DNA of 64,000 bases from Pseudomonas alliivorans (lineage in GTDB: Bacteria; Pseudomonadota; Gammaproteobacteria; Pseudomonadales; Pseudomonadaceae): the NCBI RefSeq assembly GCF_017826695.1, contig NZ_JAFFZW010000004.1, positions 124,001-188,000 of the forward strand, given 5' to 3'. A model generated the notes under the pieces. The model was not told the origin of the DNA and made no database searches. It worked only from the letters and a program-made list of their open reading frames with translations. Each line of letters starts with the position of its first letter. Position 1 is the stretch's first letter. A program made the position numbers and the translations under genes. Shown here piece after piece: positions 8,633-18,293 of the stretch.

Positions 8633-9628
8633 TTATTCCTTGTGAATGCGTTGCTTGAAGGTGCGCACGATGGCATGCACGCCGGGCTGATATTCATTTT
8701 TCTGAATGGCTGCCAGCGCCAGTTGCAGAGCCGTTTCGGCAATTTTCTGATGCTGCTGCGCCATGGCGTTGACCGGAAGCGGCAGGAAATCCAGCAACTG
8801 GGTGTCACCGAAAGTGCCCAGGTGAAGCGAGGTGGAGTTCAGCGTCTGGCTTTGCAGAACGTCGAACACACCTTGCAGCAATACATACGAGGTGGTGATG
8901 AGCGCATCAGGGAAATGTCCGAGACGCTGCAGCATTTCCGACATCAAGCGCTGGCCGCACTGTCTGCTGAACGCTTCGCCATGTTCCACGATGGTGGTTC
9001 CGGCAAAGCCATTGAGAGCATGTTCGAAGCCGGCCGCACGGGCACGACTGATGCTCAACTCCGGCCGAGCGCCGAGCAGGGCGATGTGCCGAGGGTTGGT
9101 TTCCAGCAGGCTGTGGGTCAGTTGCAGGCTGGCGTCATGATCGTCGCTGACCACCGAGCAGAAAAACTCCGGGTTCATTTCCCGGTCGATGGCGATGATC
9201 GGCAGGCCCTTGAGCTGCAGTTCGCGATAGCTGTCATCACTGGGCGGCAGGCAGCTGGCGACCAGTAACGCATCGCAGCGGCGTGCGCGAAATACCTGCA
9301 GCAATTGCAGTTCACTGACGGGGTCATCATCGGAACTGGCGATCAGCAACTGATAGCCCAGTGCCCGCGCGCCTTGCTCCAGCAACTTGGCAATGCGTGC
9401 ATAACTGGGGTTTTCCAGATCCGGCAGGATAAAGCCCAGCGTCTTGCTGTGCCGACTGCGCAAGCCTGCTGCTTGTGGGTTGGGTCGAAAGTCATGTTCT
9501 TCCACCACGGCCCGCACTCGCTCGACCGTGGCGGGGCTGATGCGCTGTTGTTCAGCCTTGCCGTTGATCACGTAACTGGCCGTGGTGACGGAAACACCTG
9601 CCAGACGCGCAATATCGCTCAGTTTCAC
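8633..9628 (-). CDS. cra: Catabolite repressor/activator Cra (FruR), LacI family
   Basis: A 331-residue LacI/GalR regulator. Residues 1-60 are the helix-turn-helix and hinge (LSDIARLAGVSVTTASYVING), followed by a periplasmic-binding-type effector domain (FILPDLENPSYARIA through about 325). It starts with GTG at 9628; AAAGGAAA is correctly spaced. In pseudomonads Cra represses the divergent fruBKA operon and is released by fructose-1-phosphate, the product of FruA/FruB. A Cra operator lies in the shared upstream region at 9816-9827. The tatD-like gene follows after two bases. Confidence 0.95.
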   Translation of the reverse strand: MKLSDIARLAGVSVTTASYVINGKAEQQRISPATVERVRAVVEEHDFRPNPQAAGLRSRHSKTLGFILPDLENPSYARIAKLLEQGARALGYQLLIASSDDDPVSELQLLQVFRARRCDALLVASCLPPSDDSYRELQLKGLPIIAIDREMNPEFFCSVVSDDHDASLQLTHSLLETNPRHIALLGARPELSISRARAAGFEHALNGFAGTTIVEHGEAFSRQCGQRLMSEMLQRLGHFPDALITTSYVLLQGVFDVLQSQTLNSTSLHLGTFGDTQLLDFLPLPVNAMAQQHQKIAETALQLALAAIQKNEYQPGVHAIVRTFKQRIHKE

Positions 9629-9965
9629 CGCAAATTTCCTTTTGTTATTGGCGTGGCTTACGACAGTCGAAAACTTTTTGTATGACGGTCATCTTTACAC
9701 GATACCGTGGCACAACCCCAACTACTGCAAGTATTTTGGGACTTCTCCTACAGGATCGGACCGACTGGGCTTCAATGAATCCACAGAATCGAGTAACGTG
9801 CCGAGCAATTGTAGATTAAACGTTTCAGCAGTCGCATTGTCTGCTGCAATCGAGATGAAAGCGATGTCCGATGGATAGCACTTCATCCCCCAAGCTGTCG
9901 ATCGAGTCGATCGTCATTAAAACAAGAATCAGGTGGCGCCTTGGCGCTGCACAGGAGTCAAGGCA
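9629..9965. promoter_or_regulatory. Divergent cra / fruB regulatory region
   Basis: A 337-base gap without a gene. It carries the Cra operator (9816-9827), which is about 140 bases before fruB and 190 bases before cra, so it could serve both promoters. A palindromic run TCGATCGAGTCGATCG lies near 9898-9913, closer to fruB. No clean -10/-35 pair could be assigned. Confidence 0.6.
9816..9827. promoter_or_regulatory. Cra (FruR) operator
   Basis: The 12-mer TTAAACGTTTCA is identical to the Cra operator described at the P. putida fruB promoter. It contains the imperfect palindrome TGAAACGTTTAA when read on the other strand and sits between cra and fruB. Match by memory of the published consensus, not by search. 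Confidence 0.85.
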
Positions 9966-12833
9966 ATGCTCGAACTCACTCTGGAGCAAATATCCATGGC
10001 CCAGTCGGCTGTGGATAAAAATGCCGCACTTGAATTGATTGCCGACCACCTGGTCGCTGATGGTCTGGTTGCAGAAGGCTATCTCACCGGGTTGATGAAT
10101 CGCGAACAACAGGGTTCCACGTTTCTCGGTCAGGGCATCGCCATCCCTCACGGGACCCCTGAAACCCGCGACCTCGTATCCACCACCGGCGTACGCCTGA
10201 TGCAGTTCCCCGAAGGGGTGGACTGGGGCGACGGTCAGATGGTCTATCTGGCCATCGGCATCGCAGCCAAGTCCGACGAGCACCTGCGCCTGCTGCAACT
10301 GCTGACCCGCGCGCTGGGCGAAGAAGACCTCGGTCAGGCCCTGCGTGAGGCGCAGACGCCCGAAGACCTGCTCAAGCTCCTGCAGGGTGCACCTCAGGAG
10401 CTGGCGCTTGACGCACAAATGATCAGCCTGGGCGTGTCGGCGGATGATTTCGAAGAGCTGGTTTGGCGCGGCGCCCGCCTGCTGCGCAAGGCTGACTGTG
10501 TGAGTAACGGCTTTGCCGCCGTGCTGCAGCAAGTCGAAGCCCTGTCGCTGGGCGATGGCCTGTGGTGGCTGCACAGCGAGCAGACCGTCAAGCGTCCTGG
10601 TCTTGCATTCGTTACACCCGACAAACCTATTCGCTATCTGGGCCAGCCGCTGACAGGCCTGTTTTGTCTGGCCAGTCTCGGTGAGGCTCATCAGGCCTTG
10701 CTTGAGCGCTTGTGCCTTTTGTTGATCGAAGGCCGTGGCCACGAACTGGGTCATGCCACCAACAGCCGTGTGGTGCTGCAGGCCCTGGGCGGCGAATTGC
10801 CCGCCGAGTGGCCGACCCGGCAAATCAAGCTGGCCAACGCCCATGGCCTGCACGCCCGTCCGGCGAAGATCCTTGCGCAACTGGCCAAGGAGTTCGACGG
10901 CGAGATTCGTGTGCGTATCGTGGAAACCGGCGATACCGCTGTCTCGGCCAAGAGCCTGAGCAAACTGCTCAGCCTGGGGGCTCGTCGTGGTCAGACGCTG
11001 GAATTCATCGCTGAACCGACCATCGCTTCCGACGCGCTGCCTGCGCTGCTTGCAGCTGTGGAGCAGGGGTTGGGCGAAGAAGTCGAGCCGCTTCCGGTTG
11101 TGTCCGAAACCCAGGTTGCACCCGCTCCCGCCGCCGTTGTCAGGCCCGTCAATGCACCGGCCGCAGGCAGCGTGCTGCAGGCTGTTCCTGCCTCGCCCGG
11201 CATCGCCATGGGCCCCGCGCACGTTCAAGTTTTGCAGGCGTTTGAGTACCCACAGCAAGGCGAGTCTGTCGCTGCTGAGCGCGAGCGCCTGCAACAGGCG
11301 CTGGCCGAAGTACGCCGCGACATCGAAAACCTGATCCAGCGCAGCAAGTCCAAGGCCATCCGCGAAATCTTCATCACCCACCAGGAGATGCTTGATGACC
11401 CGGAGCTTACCCGCGAAGTGGAGCTGCGCCTGAACAAGAACGAAAGCGCTGCCGCTGCCTGGGCAAGCGTGATCGAAGCGGCTGCCGTTCAGCAGGAACA
11501 ATTGCAGGATGCCTTGCTGGCCGAGCGTGCAGCGGACCTGCGCGACGTTGGTCGTCGCGTGCTGGCGCAGATATGTGGCGTCGAAACCATCGCCGCCCCG
11601 GACGAACCCTACATTCTGGTGATGGACGAAGTCGGTCCGTCCGACGTGGCGCGTCTGGACCCGGCGCAAGTCGCGGGCATTCTGACCGCACGCGGCGGCG
11701 CGACCGCGCACAGCGCCATTGTTGCCCGCGCGCTGGGTATTCCCGCGCTGGTCGGTGCCGGTGAAGAAGTGCTGCTGCTCAAGCCGGGTACCGTATTGCT
11801 GCTGGACAGCCAGCGCGGCCGTCTGACGGTTGCGCCGGACGAAATCACCTTGCAGCGCGCGGTTCAAGACCGGGATGCCCGCGAGCAGCGCCTCAAGGAA
11901 GCCGCCGCGTTGCGCATGGAGCCAGCGGTGACTCGCGACGGTCACGCGGTTGAAGTGTTCGCCAACATCGGCGACAGCACCGGCACGCCGGCAGCAGTGG
12001 AGCAGGGCGCGGAAGGCGTCGGCCTGCTGCGCACCGAGTTGCTGTTCATGGCGCACTCGCAGGCGCCGGACGAAGCGACGCAGGAAGCCGAATACCGCCG
12101 CGTACTCGAAGACCTGGGCGGACGTCCGCTGGTGGTGCGTACGCTGGATGTCGGTGGTGACAAGCCGCTGCCGTACTGGCCCATCGATAAGGAAGAGAAC
12201 CCTTTCCTCGGAGTGCGTGGCATCCGTCTGACCTTGCAGCGTCCCGATGTAATGGAAAGCCAGCTTCGTGCATTGCTGCGAGCGGCCAACAGCGGGCCGC
12301 TGCGGATCATGTTCCCGATGGTCGGGACCGTTGAAGAGTGGCGTCAGGCGCGAGACATGACACAGCGTCTGCGCGAAGACATTCCGGTCAGCGACCTGCA
12401 ACTGGGGATCATGATCGAAGTGCCATCCGCCGCGCTGATCGCGCCTGTGCTGGCCAGAGAGGTCGACTTCTTCAGCATCGGCACCAACGATCTCACTCAA
12501 TACACCATGGCCATCGACCGCGGTCACCCCACCCTGTCGGCTCAGGCCGATGGTTTGCACCCCTCGGTGCTGCAACTGATCGACATGACCGTGCGCGCCG
12601 CGCATGCCAATGGCAAGTGGGTGGGCGTTTGCGGCGAGCTGGCGGCAGATCCGCTGGCAGTGCCGGTGCTGGTCGGCCTGGGTGTTGATGAGTTGAGCGT
12701 TTCAGCGCGCAGTATTGGCGAGGTCAAAGCCTGTGTTCGTGAACTGACGCTGAGCACCGCTCGGCAACTGGCGCAAAATGCGCTCACAGTGGGCAGCGCC
12801 GCTGAAGTACGTGCGCTCGTGGAGGCCTTGTAA
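9966..12833 (+). CDS. fruB: Fructose PTS multiphosphoryl-transfer protein FruB (EIIA-HPr-EI)
   Basis: A 955-residue fused phosphotransferase. EIIA-Fru is residues 1-142 with phospho-His62 (AIPHGTPE). A linker domain follows to about 283. HPr is about 285-370 with His296 in GLHARPAK. Enzyme I is about 402-955 with phospho-His582 (GGATAHSAIVARALGIPALVG) and the catalytic Cys near the end (WVGVCGELAADP). It takes phosphate from PEP and passes it to FruA. The start is ATG at 9966 with AGGAGT upstream; earlier codons in the frame lack support. Its stop overlaps the fruK start by one base (TAATG). Expression is expected to be Cra-repressed and fructose-induced. Confidence 0.97.
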   Translation: MLELTLEQISMAQSAVDKNAALELIADHLVADGLVAEGYLTGLMNREQQGSTFLGQGIAIPHGTPETRDLVSTTGVRLMQFPEGVDWGDGQMVYLAIGIAAKSDEHLRLLQLLTRALGEEDLGQALREAQTPEDLLKLLQGAPQELALDAQMISLGVSADDFEELVWRGARLLRKADCVSNGFAAVLQQVEALSLGDGLWWLHSEQTVKRPGLAFVTPDKPIRYLGQPLTGLFCLASLGEAHQALLERLCLLLIEGRGHELGHATNSRVVLQALGGELPAEWPTRQIKLANAHGLHARPAKILAQLAKEFDGEIRVRIVETGDTAVSAKSLSKLLSLGARRGQTLEFIAEPTIASDALPALLAAVEQGLGEEVEPLPVVSETQVAPAPAAVVRPVNAPAAGSVLQAVPASPGIAMGPAHVQVLQAFEYPQQGESVAAERERLQQALAEVRRDIENLIQRSKSKAIREIFITHQEMLDDPELTREVELRLNKNESAAAAWASVIEAAAVQQEQLQDALLAERAADLRDVGRRVLAQICGVETIAAPDEPYILVMDEVGPSDVARLDPAQVAGILTARGGATAHSAIVARALGIPALVGAGEEVLLLKPGTVLLLDSQRGRLTVAPDEITLQRAVQDRDAREQRLKEAAALRMEPAVTRDGHAVEVFANIGDSTGTPAAVEQGAEGVGLLRTELLFMAHSQAPDEATQEAEYRRVLEDLGGRPLVVRTLDVGGDKPLPYWPIDKEENPFLGVRGIRLTLQRPDVMESQLRALLRAANSGPLRIMFPMVGTVEEWRQARDMTQRLREDIPVSDLQLGIMIEVPSAALIAPVLAREVDFFSIGTNDLTQYTMAIDRGHPTLSAQADGLHPSVLQLIDMTVRAAHANGKWVGVCGELAADPLAVPVLVGLGVDELSVSARSIGEVKACVRELTLSTARQLAQNALTVGSAAEVRALVEAL

Positions 12834-13774
12834 TGGCAAAGATTCTCACTCTGACCATGAACCCGGCGCTCGATTTGACAGTGCAGTTGGGTCAGATCGA
12901 ACTGGGCCAGGTCAATCGCAGCAATGCGATGTTGACTCATGCTGCTGGCAAGGGCCTGAACGTGGCGCAGGTATTGGCTGACCTTGGGCATGACCTGACC
13001 GTCGCCGGTTTTCTGGGCATCGACAATCAGCAGGCGTTCGAAGCGTTGTTCGAGCGTCGCGGCTTTGTCGACGAGTTCGTGCGCGTGCCCGGCGAAACCC
13101 GCAGTAATATCAAACTGGCTGAAGGCAACGGTCGTATCACCGACCTGAACGGCCCGGGCCCGCAGGTCAGCGACGAAGCGCAGCAGGCACTGTTCGTCCG
13201 CGTGCAGCAGATTGCCTCGGACTTTGATGTGGTGGTCGTTGCGGGCAGTCTGCCACGTGGCGTGACGCCTGAATGGCTGCAAAAACTGTTGGTGATGCTC
13301 AAGGACCTGGGCCTGAAAGTCGCTCTGGACAGCAGCGGTCTTGCCCTGCGTGCCGGTCTGGCAGCAGGCCCGTGGCTGATCAAACCCAATACTGAAGAGC
13401 TGGCTGATGCGCTGGACGCGCCAATCATCTCCATCGCCGCTCAGGCCGAAGTGGCGGCGCGTCTGCACACGCAAGGCATAGAGCATGTAGTGATTTCACA
13501 GGGTTCGGAAGGTGTGCACTGGTTCAGCCCGAATCTGGCGCTGCACTCGCTGCCACCCAAGGTCACTGTGGCCAGCACCGTGGGTGCGGGCGACTCACTG
13601 CTGGCGGGCATGGTTCACGGCCTGATCAGCGGCGATGGGCCGCACACGACACTGCGCACCGCCACGGCGATCGCTGCCATGGCCGTTACCCAGATCGGTT
13701 TCGGCATCACCGATACCGCGCAACTCAAACGGCTCGAAGGCGGCGTCTCCGTGCGCAACCTGACAGAACAATAA
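12833..13774 (+). CDS. fruK: 1-phosphofructokinase
   Basis: A 313-residue PfkB-family sugar kinase. It phosphorylates fructose-1-phosphate to fructose-1,6-bisphosphate, which removes the inducer of the operon. Visible motifs: TMNPALDLTV at the start, AAGKGLNVA (substrate loop), VAGSLPRGV, and the C-terminal PfkB signature TVGAGDSLLAGM with the catalytic Asp. The ATG overlaps the fruB stop by one base, so translation is coupled; fruA follows after 12 bases. Confidence 0.97.
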   Translation: MAKILTLTMNPALDLTVQLGQIELGQVNRSNAMLTHAAGKGLNVAQVLADLGHDLTVAGFLGIDNQQAFEALFERRGFVDEFVRVPGETRSNIKLAEGNGRITDLNGPGPQVSDEAQQALFVRVQQIASDFDVVVVAGSLPRGVTPEWLQKLLVMLKDLGLKVALDSSGLALRAGLAAGPWLIKPNTEELADALDAPIISIAAQAEVAARLHTQGIEHVVISQGSEGVHWFSPNLALHSLPPKVTVASTVGAGDSLLAGMVHGLISGDGPHTTLRTATAIAAMAVTQIGFGITDTAQLKRLEGGVSVRNLTEQ

Positions 13775-13786
13775 GAGAGGATCGTC

Positions 13787-15529
13787 ATGAAGTTAGCCAT
13801 AGTAACGGCCTGCCCGAACGGCAAGGTCAGCAGCGTACTCAGTGCACGATTGCTCGAAGCGGCTGCGATGCGTCAGGGCTGGGAAACCAGCGTCGAGATC
13901 ATCGACCCCAACAAGCCGGATCGACAACTGTCGGCCCAGGACATCGAGGCCGCCGACCTGGTGCTGGTCGTCAACACCGGGCCTGTGGACCTGAGTCGTT
14001 TTGTCGGCAAGCGCCTGTTTCAGGATTCTCCGTCTCACGCCTTGCAGGATGTCGATGGCTTCCTGCAACGCGCCGACAAGGAAGCACAGGTTCACGTTGC
14101 ACAAGAGGCCGCCGAGCCTGAAGCGGCAGGCAGTGCCGGTGGTCAGCCGCGTATTGTCGCGATCACCGCGTGCCCGACGGGTGTGGCGCATACGTTCATG
14201 GCCGCCGAAGCCATCCAGCAGGCCGCAAAACGTTTGAACTATGACCTGCAGGTCGAGACCCAGGGCTCGGTCGGCGCTCGCAATCCGCTGAGTCCGCAGG
14301 CCATTGCGGACGCTGATGTGGTGTTGCTGGCAGCGGATATCGAGGTCAACACCGATCGTTTTGTCGGCAAGAAAATCTATCGTTGCGGCACAGGCATCGC
14401 GCTCAAGCAGTCCGACGCCACGCTGAAGAAAGCGCTGGCAGAAGGTCAGGTCGAATCCGACGCAGCGGCGGCCAAGTCGCCTGCAAGGCAGGAGAAGACC
14501 GGTGTTTACAAGCACCTGCTGACCGGCGTGTCGTTCATGCTGCCGATGGTCGTAGCCGGCGGTCTGCTGATTGCGCTGTCGTTCGTGTTCGGCATCACGG
14601 CGTTCAAGGAGCAGGGCACGCTGGCGGCTGCGTTGATGCAGATCGGGGGTGAAGCAGCGTTCAAACTGATGGTGCCGTTGCTGGCCGGTTACATTGCATA
14701 CTCCATCGCTGACCGTCCGGGCCTTGCGCCGGGCATGATCGGCGGCTTGCTGGCGAGCACGCTGGGTGCCGGTTTCATCGGCGGTATCGTGGCAGGCTTT
14801 CTGGCGGGCTACAGCGCCGCAGCGATCAATCGCTACGCACGCCTGCCCGCCAGTGTCGAAGCGCTCAAGCCAATCCTGATCATCCCGTTGCTGTCTAGCC
14901 TGTTCACCGGTCTGGTGATGATCTATGTGGTCGGCAAGCCAGTTGCAGGCATGCTCGAAGCCCTGACCCAGTTCCTCGACAGCATGGGGACCACCAACGC
15001 CATTCTGTTGGGTGTGGTGCTGGGTGCGATGATGTGTGTTGACCTGGGTGGGCCGATCAACAAGGCGTCTTATGCATTCTCGGTTGGCCTGCTGGCCTCG
15101 CAGAGCTACGCGCCAATGGCCACTGCGATGGCCGCGGGCATGGTTCCACCCATCGGCATGGGCATTGCCACGATTCTGGCGCGTCGCAAGTTCGCCCAGA
15201 GTGAGCGAGAGGCAGGCAAGGCCGCGTTTGTACTGGGGTTGTGCTTCATCTCCGAGGGTGCGATTCCGTTCGCGGCCAAGGACCCGTTGCGCGTGATTCC
15301 GGCGAGCGTCGTTGGTGGAGCGCTGACCGGCGCGCTGTCGATGTACTTCGGCTGCAAACTCATGGCCCCGCACGGCGGCCTGTTCGTCATGCTGATCCCC
15401 AACGCCATCAACCATGCGCTGCTGTATCTGTTGGCAATCGCAGTAGGCAGCGTGGTGACGGGCGTGGTGTATGCGGTGCTCAAGCGGCCGGAAGCCGTCG
15501 AACTGGATGTCGCCCCGGCCAGCGCTTGA
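13787..15529 (+). CDS. fruA: Fructose-specific PTS permease EIIB'BC
   Basis: A 580-residue inner-membrane permease that imports fructose as fructose-1-phosphate. It has two EIIB modules: an N-terminal one (residues 1-100, Cys9 in TACPNGKV) and the functional EIIB (about 120-215, phospho-Cys129 in ACPTGVAHTFMAAEA). An Ala-rich linker leads to EIIC (about 235-570) with about eight to ten hydrophobic segments. The start is ATG at 13787 with AGAGAGG upstream. Third gene of the fru operon and partner of FruB. Confidence 0.97.
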   Translation: MKLAIVTACPNGKVSSVLSARLLEAAAMRQGWETSVEIIDPNKPDRQLSAQDIEAADLVLVVNTGPVDLSRFVGKRLFQDSPSHALQDVDGFLQRADKEAQVHVAQEAAEPEAAGSAGGQPRIVAITACPTGVAHTFMAAEAIQQAAKRLNYDLQVETQGSVGARNPLSPQAIADADVVLLAADIEVNTDRFVGKKIYRCGTGIALKQSDATLKKALAEGQVESDAAAAKSPARQEKTGVYKHLLTGVSFMLPMVVAGGLLIALSFVFGITAFKEQGTLAAALMQIGGEAAFKLMVPLLAGYIAYSIADRPGLAPGMIGGLLASTLGAGFIGGIVAGFLAGYSAAAINRYARLPASVEALKPILIIPLLSSLFTGLVMIYVVGKPVAGMLEALTQFLDSMGTTNAILLGVVLGAMMCVDLGGPINKASYAFSVGLLASQSYAPMATAMAAGMVPPIGMGIATILARRKFAQSEREAGKAAFVLGLCFISEGAIPFAAKDPLRVIPASVVGGALTGALSMYFGCKLMAPHGGLFVMLIPNAINHALLYLLAIAVGSVVTGVVYAVLKRPEAVELDVAPASA

Positions 15530-15545
15530 AGCCCTGAAGATGATG

Positions 15546-15569
15546 GCTGCCACGCTCCGGCGTGGTAGC
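15546..15569 (+). terminator. Hairpin after fruA, possible terminator
   Basis: GCTGCCACGC / GCGTGGTAGC pairs over 10 bp (one G-T) around a TCCG loop, 17 bases after the fruA stop. It is not followed by a real T run, so it may be a 3' stabilising structure or a weak terminator. Confidence 0.4.
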
Positions 15570-15669
15570 CCGTTCTTGCCGCTCTGCGTCCGCTGATCGG
15601 CATCACTGTCACACTCCCCCAACATTCCCCTGCTAGGTTGCTCTTTTGCCTGTCTGCGAGGGGATTACC

Positions 15670-17244
15670 GTGAGCCAGTTCGATCTCAAGCGTCGTCGTG
15701 TCATTCAGGCCGTCGGGGCCGGGTTGTTGTTGCCGGGGCTTGCGCCGGCGGTCATTGCGTCGGTGCAGGATCGCCCGAAGATGACTGACGGTGTGCAGTC
15801 GGGCGATGTGCTGGGCGACCGCGCAATGGTCTGGAGTCGAAGCGACCGCCCTTCGCGCATGATTGTCGAGTGGGACACGCGCAGCATGTTCACTCAGCCC
15901 CGGCGTGTGGTGTCGGCGCTGGCCGATCAACGTACTGATTTCACCGCTCGCGTCGAGCTCACCGGTTTGCCGGTGGATCAAACGATTTTCTATCGCGTGT
16001 CGTTCGAAGATGCGCAGAGCGGTGTTGCCAGCGAACCCTGGTTCGGCCATTTGCGCAGCATGCCGCAACAGCGTCGCAATATTCGCTTTGTGTGGAGCGG
16101 TGACACGGTCGGGCAGGGCTTCGGTATCAACCCGGACGTGGGTGGCATGCGCATCTACGAGGCCATGCGCCTGCGCCTGCCGGACTTTTTTATCCACAGC
16201 GGCGACACCATTTACGCCGACGGCCCGGTCCCGGCACAGATGACGGTCGAGGATGGGCGCATCTGGCGCAACCTCACCACCGAGGCGAAAAGCAAAGTCG
16301 CCGAAACGCTGGACGAATACCGCGGCAATTATCGTTACAACCTGATGGATGAAAACCTGCGCCGATTCAACGCCGAGGTGCCGCAGATCTGGCAATGGGA
16401 CGACCACGAAGTGACCAATAACTGGTCGCCAAGCAAACAGCTGGATGACCGTTACAAGGTCAAGGACATTCAACTGCTGTCCTCTCGCGCCCGTCAGGCC
16501 TATCTGGAATACGCGCCGCTGCGTCTGCAGGAAGCCGACAACGGCGGGCGGATCTATCGCAAGATTCCCTACGGTCCGATGCTGGATGTGTTCGTTCTGG
16601 ACATGCGCAGCTATCGCGATGGCAACGATGCCAATCTGGCCGACAAGCCGGGTCCAACCACGGCCTTCCTCGGGCGCGAACAGCTGGACTGGCTCAAGCG
16701 CGAACTCAAGGGGTCGAGGGCACAATGGAAAATCATCGCCGCCGACATGCCGGTCGGCCTCGGCGTGCCGGACGGCGAAGTGAGCCCCGGCGTTGCGCGC
16801 TGGGAAGCGATTGCCAATGGCAACGACGGCCCTGCGCTGGGGCGTGAGCTGGAGGTCGCTGAGTTGTTGGCGTATCTGCACGCGCAGAAGATTCGCGACT
16901 GCGTGTGGCTGACGGCCGACGTGCATTACTGCGCCGCGCATCACTACCAGCCGGATCGTGCGGTGTTTCAGGACTTCGACCCGTTCTGGGAGTTTGTCGC
17001 AGGGCCATTGAACGCAGGCAGCTTCGGGCCAAACGTATTGGACAAGACCTTTGGTCCCGAGCTGGTGTTTCAGAAAGCCCCGCCCGCGCAGAACACTTCA
17101 CCGTTCGCCGGTTTCCAGTTTTTCGGCGAAGTGAATATCGATGGTCAAAGCGGCGAAATGACCGTAAACCTGCGCGACCTGGATGGCGTGTCGGTGTTCG
17201 AGCGTAAATTGCAGCCGGTGGTGGAGGTCAGTCGTCTCGTCTGA
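15670..17244 (+). CDS. PhoD-family alkaline phosphatase / phosphodiesterase, Tat-exported
   Basis: A 524-residue protein. The N terminus has a twin-arginine-type signal (KRRRVIQAVGAGLLLPGLAPAV, residues 6-27), so periplasmic or surface location is expected. The rest is a PhoD catalytic domain with metal-binding motifs SGDTVGQ, HSGDTIYADGP, WQWDDHEVTNNW and TADVHY in order. PhoD enzymes hydrolyse phosphomono- or diesters and use Ca2+/Fe3+. The start is GTG at 15670 with GAGGGG six bases upstream; the frame is open to a TTG at 15646 with no ribosome site. No Pho box was identified upstream. Confidence 0.9.
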   Translation: MSQFDLKRRRVIQAVGAGLLLPGLAPAVIASVQDRPKMTDGVQSGDVLGDRAMVWSRSDRPSRMIVEWDTRSMFTQPRRVVSALADQRTDFTARVELTGLPVDQTIFYRVSFEDAQSGVASEPWFGHLRSMPQQRRNIRFVWSGDTVGQGFGINPDVGGMRIYEAMRLRLPDFFIHSGDTIYADGPVPAQMTVEDGRIWRNLTTEAKSKVAETLDEYRGNYRYNLMDENLRRFNAEVPQIWQWDDHEVTNNWSPSKQLDDRYKVKDIQLLSSRARQAYLEYAPLRLQEADNGGRIYRKIPYGPMLDVFVLDMRSYRDGNDANLADKPGPTTAFLGREQLDWLKRELKGSRAQWKIIAADMPVGLGVPDGEVSPGVARWEAIANGNDGPALGRELEVAELLAYLHAQKIRDCVWLTADVHYCAAHHYQPDRAVFQDFDPFWEFVAGPLNAGSFGPNVLDKTFGPELVFQKAPPAQNTSPFAGFQFFGEVNIDGQSGEMTVNLRDLDGVSVFERKLQPVVEVSRLV

Positions 17245-17338
17245 CGCCTCGCACCGGCGGTTTTCCGAAAATCCTTGCAACACACCCGGTATGGGTGGCT
17301 TATCATTAGCTACCTATCGACGGGACCGGGTGCGTTGC

Positions 17339-18280
17339 ATGCTGGCTATCTTTCTTGAAACACTGAACATCACCGCCCCGGTGTTCGCCATGCTGTTTCT
17401 TGGCGTGTTCCTCAAGCGCATTCGTGCAATCAACGATGCGTTCATCGTTGCCGCATCGGGGCTGGTGTTTAACGTCACGATGCCTGCGCTGCTGTTTCTG
17501 GGCATCATTCACGCCGATCTGCGCGCAGCGCTGCAACCCAGACTGCTGATCTTTTTTGGTGTCGCCACGCTTCTGAGTTTCGCGGCCACTTGGGGTTGGG
17601 CCATCTGGCGCTGCCCGCATGAAGATCGCGGGGTCTATGTCCAGGGCGCATTTCGTGGCAACAACGGGGTAATCGGTCTGGCGCTGGCCGCCAGCATGTA
17701 TGGCTCTTACGGCATTTCCCTGGGCGCGATTCTCGCGGCGCTGGTCATCGTCTTTTACAACACGCTGTCCACTGTGGTGCTCGCGGTCTACAGCCCGGTG
17801 ATCAAATCCGACCCGTGGAGTGTGTTCAAGAGCGTGCTGGCCAACCCGCTGATCATCAGCGTGCTCGTCGCCTCGCCGTTCGCCTACTTCAGCATCGGCC
17901 TGCCCAAGTGGCTGGAGACTTCCGGCTCTCTTCTGGCGCAGATGACTTTGCCGCTGGCGCTGATCTGTATCGGTGGCACGCTGTCGCTGGCCTCGCTGCG
18001 CAAGAGCGGAAAACTGGCGGTCAGCGCCAGTCTGGTGAAGATGGTCTGGCTGCCGGTGCTGTGCACCTTCGCGGCGTGGCTGGTGGGCTTTCGCGGTGCG
18101 GAACTGGGGATTCTGTTTTTATACTTCGGCAGCCCGACGGCCGCCGCCAGCTACATCATGGCGCGCACCGCCAATGGCAACTATGAGCTGGCTGCGGCAA
18201 TCATTGTGCTCACGACGCTGGCCGCCGCCGTGACGACCAACATCGGGATATTCGTTCTGCAGTGGGGCGGTTGGATCTAG
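17339..18280 (+). CDS. AEC-family (auxin efflux carrier-like) transporter
   Basis: A 313-residue membrane protein with about ten hydrophobic segments in the 5+5 arrangement of the AEC family (residues 3-25, 35-55, 62-85, 100-120 and again from about 165 to 310). The motif LVFNVTMPALLFLGI and the late LFLYFGSPTAAASYIMA are typical. The substrate is unknown; bacterial AEC proteins move organic anions such as malate. The start is placed at ATG 17339 because the hydrophobic MLAIFLETLNITAPVF fits the family start, although no strong Shine-Dalgarno is present; an in-frame ATG at 17291 is an alternative. Confidence 0.85.
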   Translation: MLAIFLETLNITAPVFAMLFLGVFLKRIRAINDAFIVAASGLVFNVTMPALLFLGIIHADLRAALQPRLLIFFGVATLLSFAATWGWAIWRCPHEDRGVYVQGAFRGNNGVIGLALAASMYGSYGISLGAILAALVIVFYNTLSTVVLAVYSPVIKSDPWSVFKSVLANPLIISVLVASPFAYFSIGLPKWLETSGSLLAQMTLPLALICIGGTLSLASLRKSGKLAVSASLVKMVWLPVLCTFAAWLVGFRGAELGILFLYFGSPTAAASYIMARTANGNYELAAAIIVLTTLAAAVTTNIGIFVLQWGGWI

Positions 18281-18293
18281 CCGCTTTACGGCG

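Noticed and set aside
9825-12605. 926-codon open frame on the minus strand opposite fruB
   Set aside because: It is an antisense shadow of the three-domain PTS gene, lacks recognisable domains and a ribosome site, and is a product of G+C-rich codon use.
13793-15625. 610-codon minus-strand frame opposite fruA
   Set aside because: Composition rich in His, Arg and Gln, typical of an antisense shadow; fruA itself has clear EIIB and EIIC motifs.
15106-16944. 612-codon minus-strand frame across fruA and the phosphatase gene
   Set aside because: Spans two well-supported genes in antisense; no domain seen.
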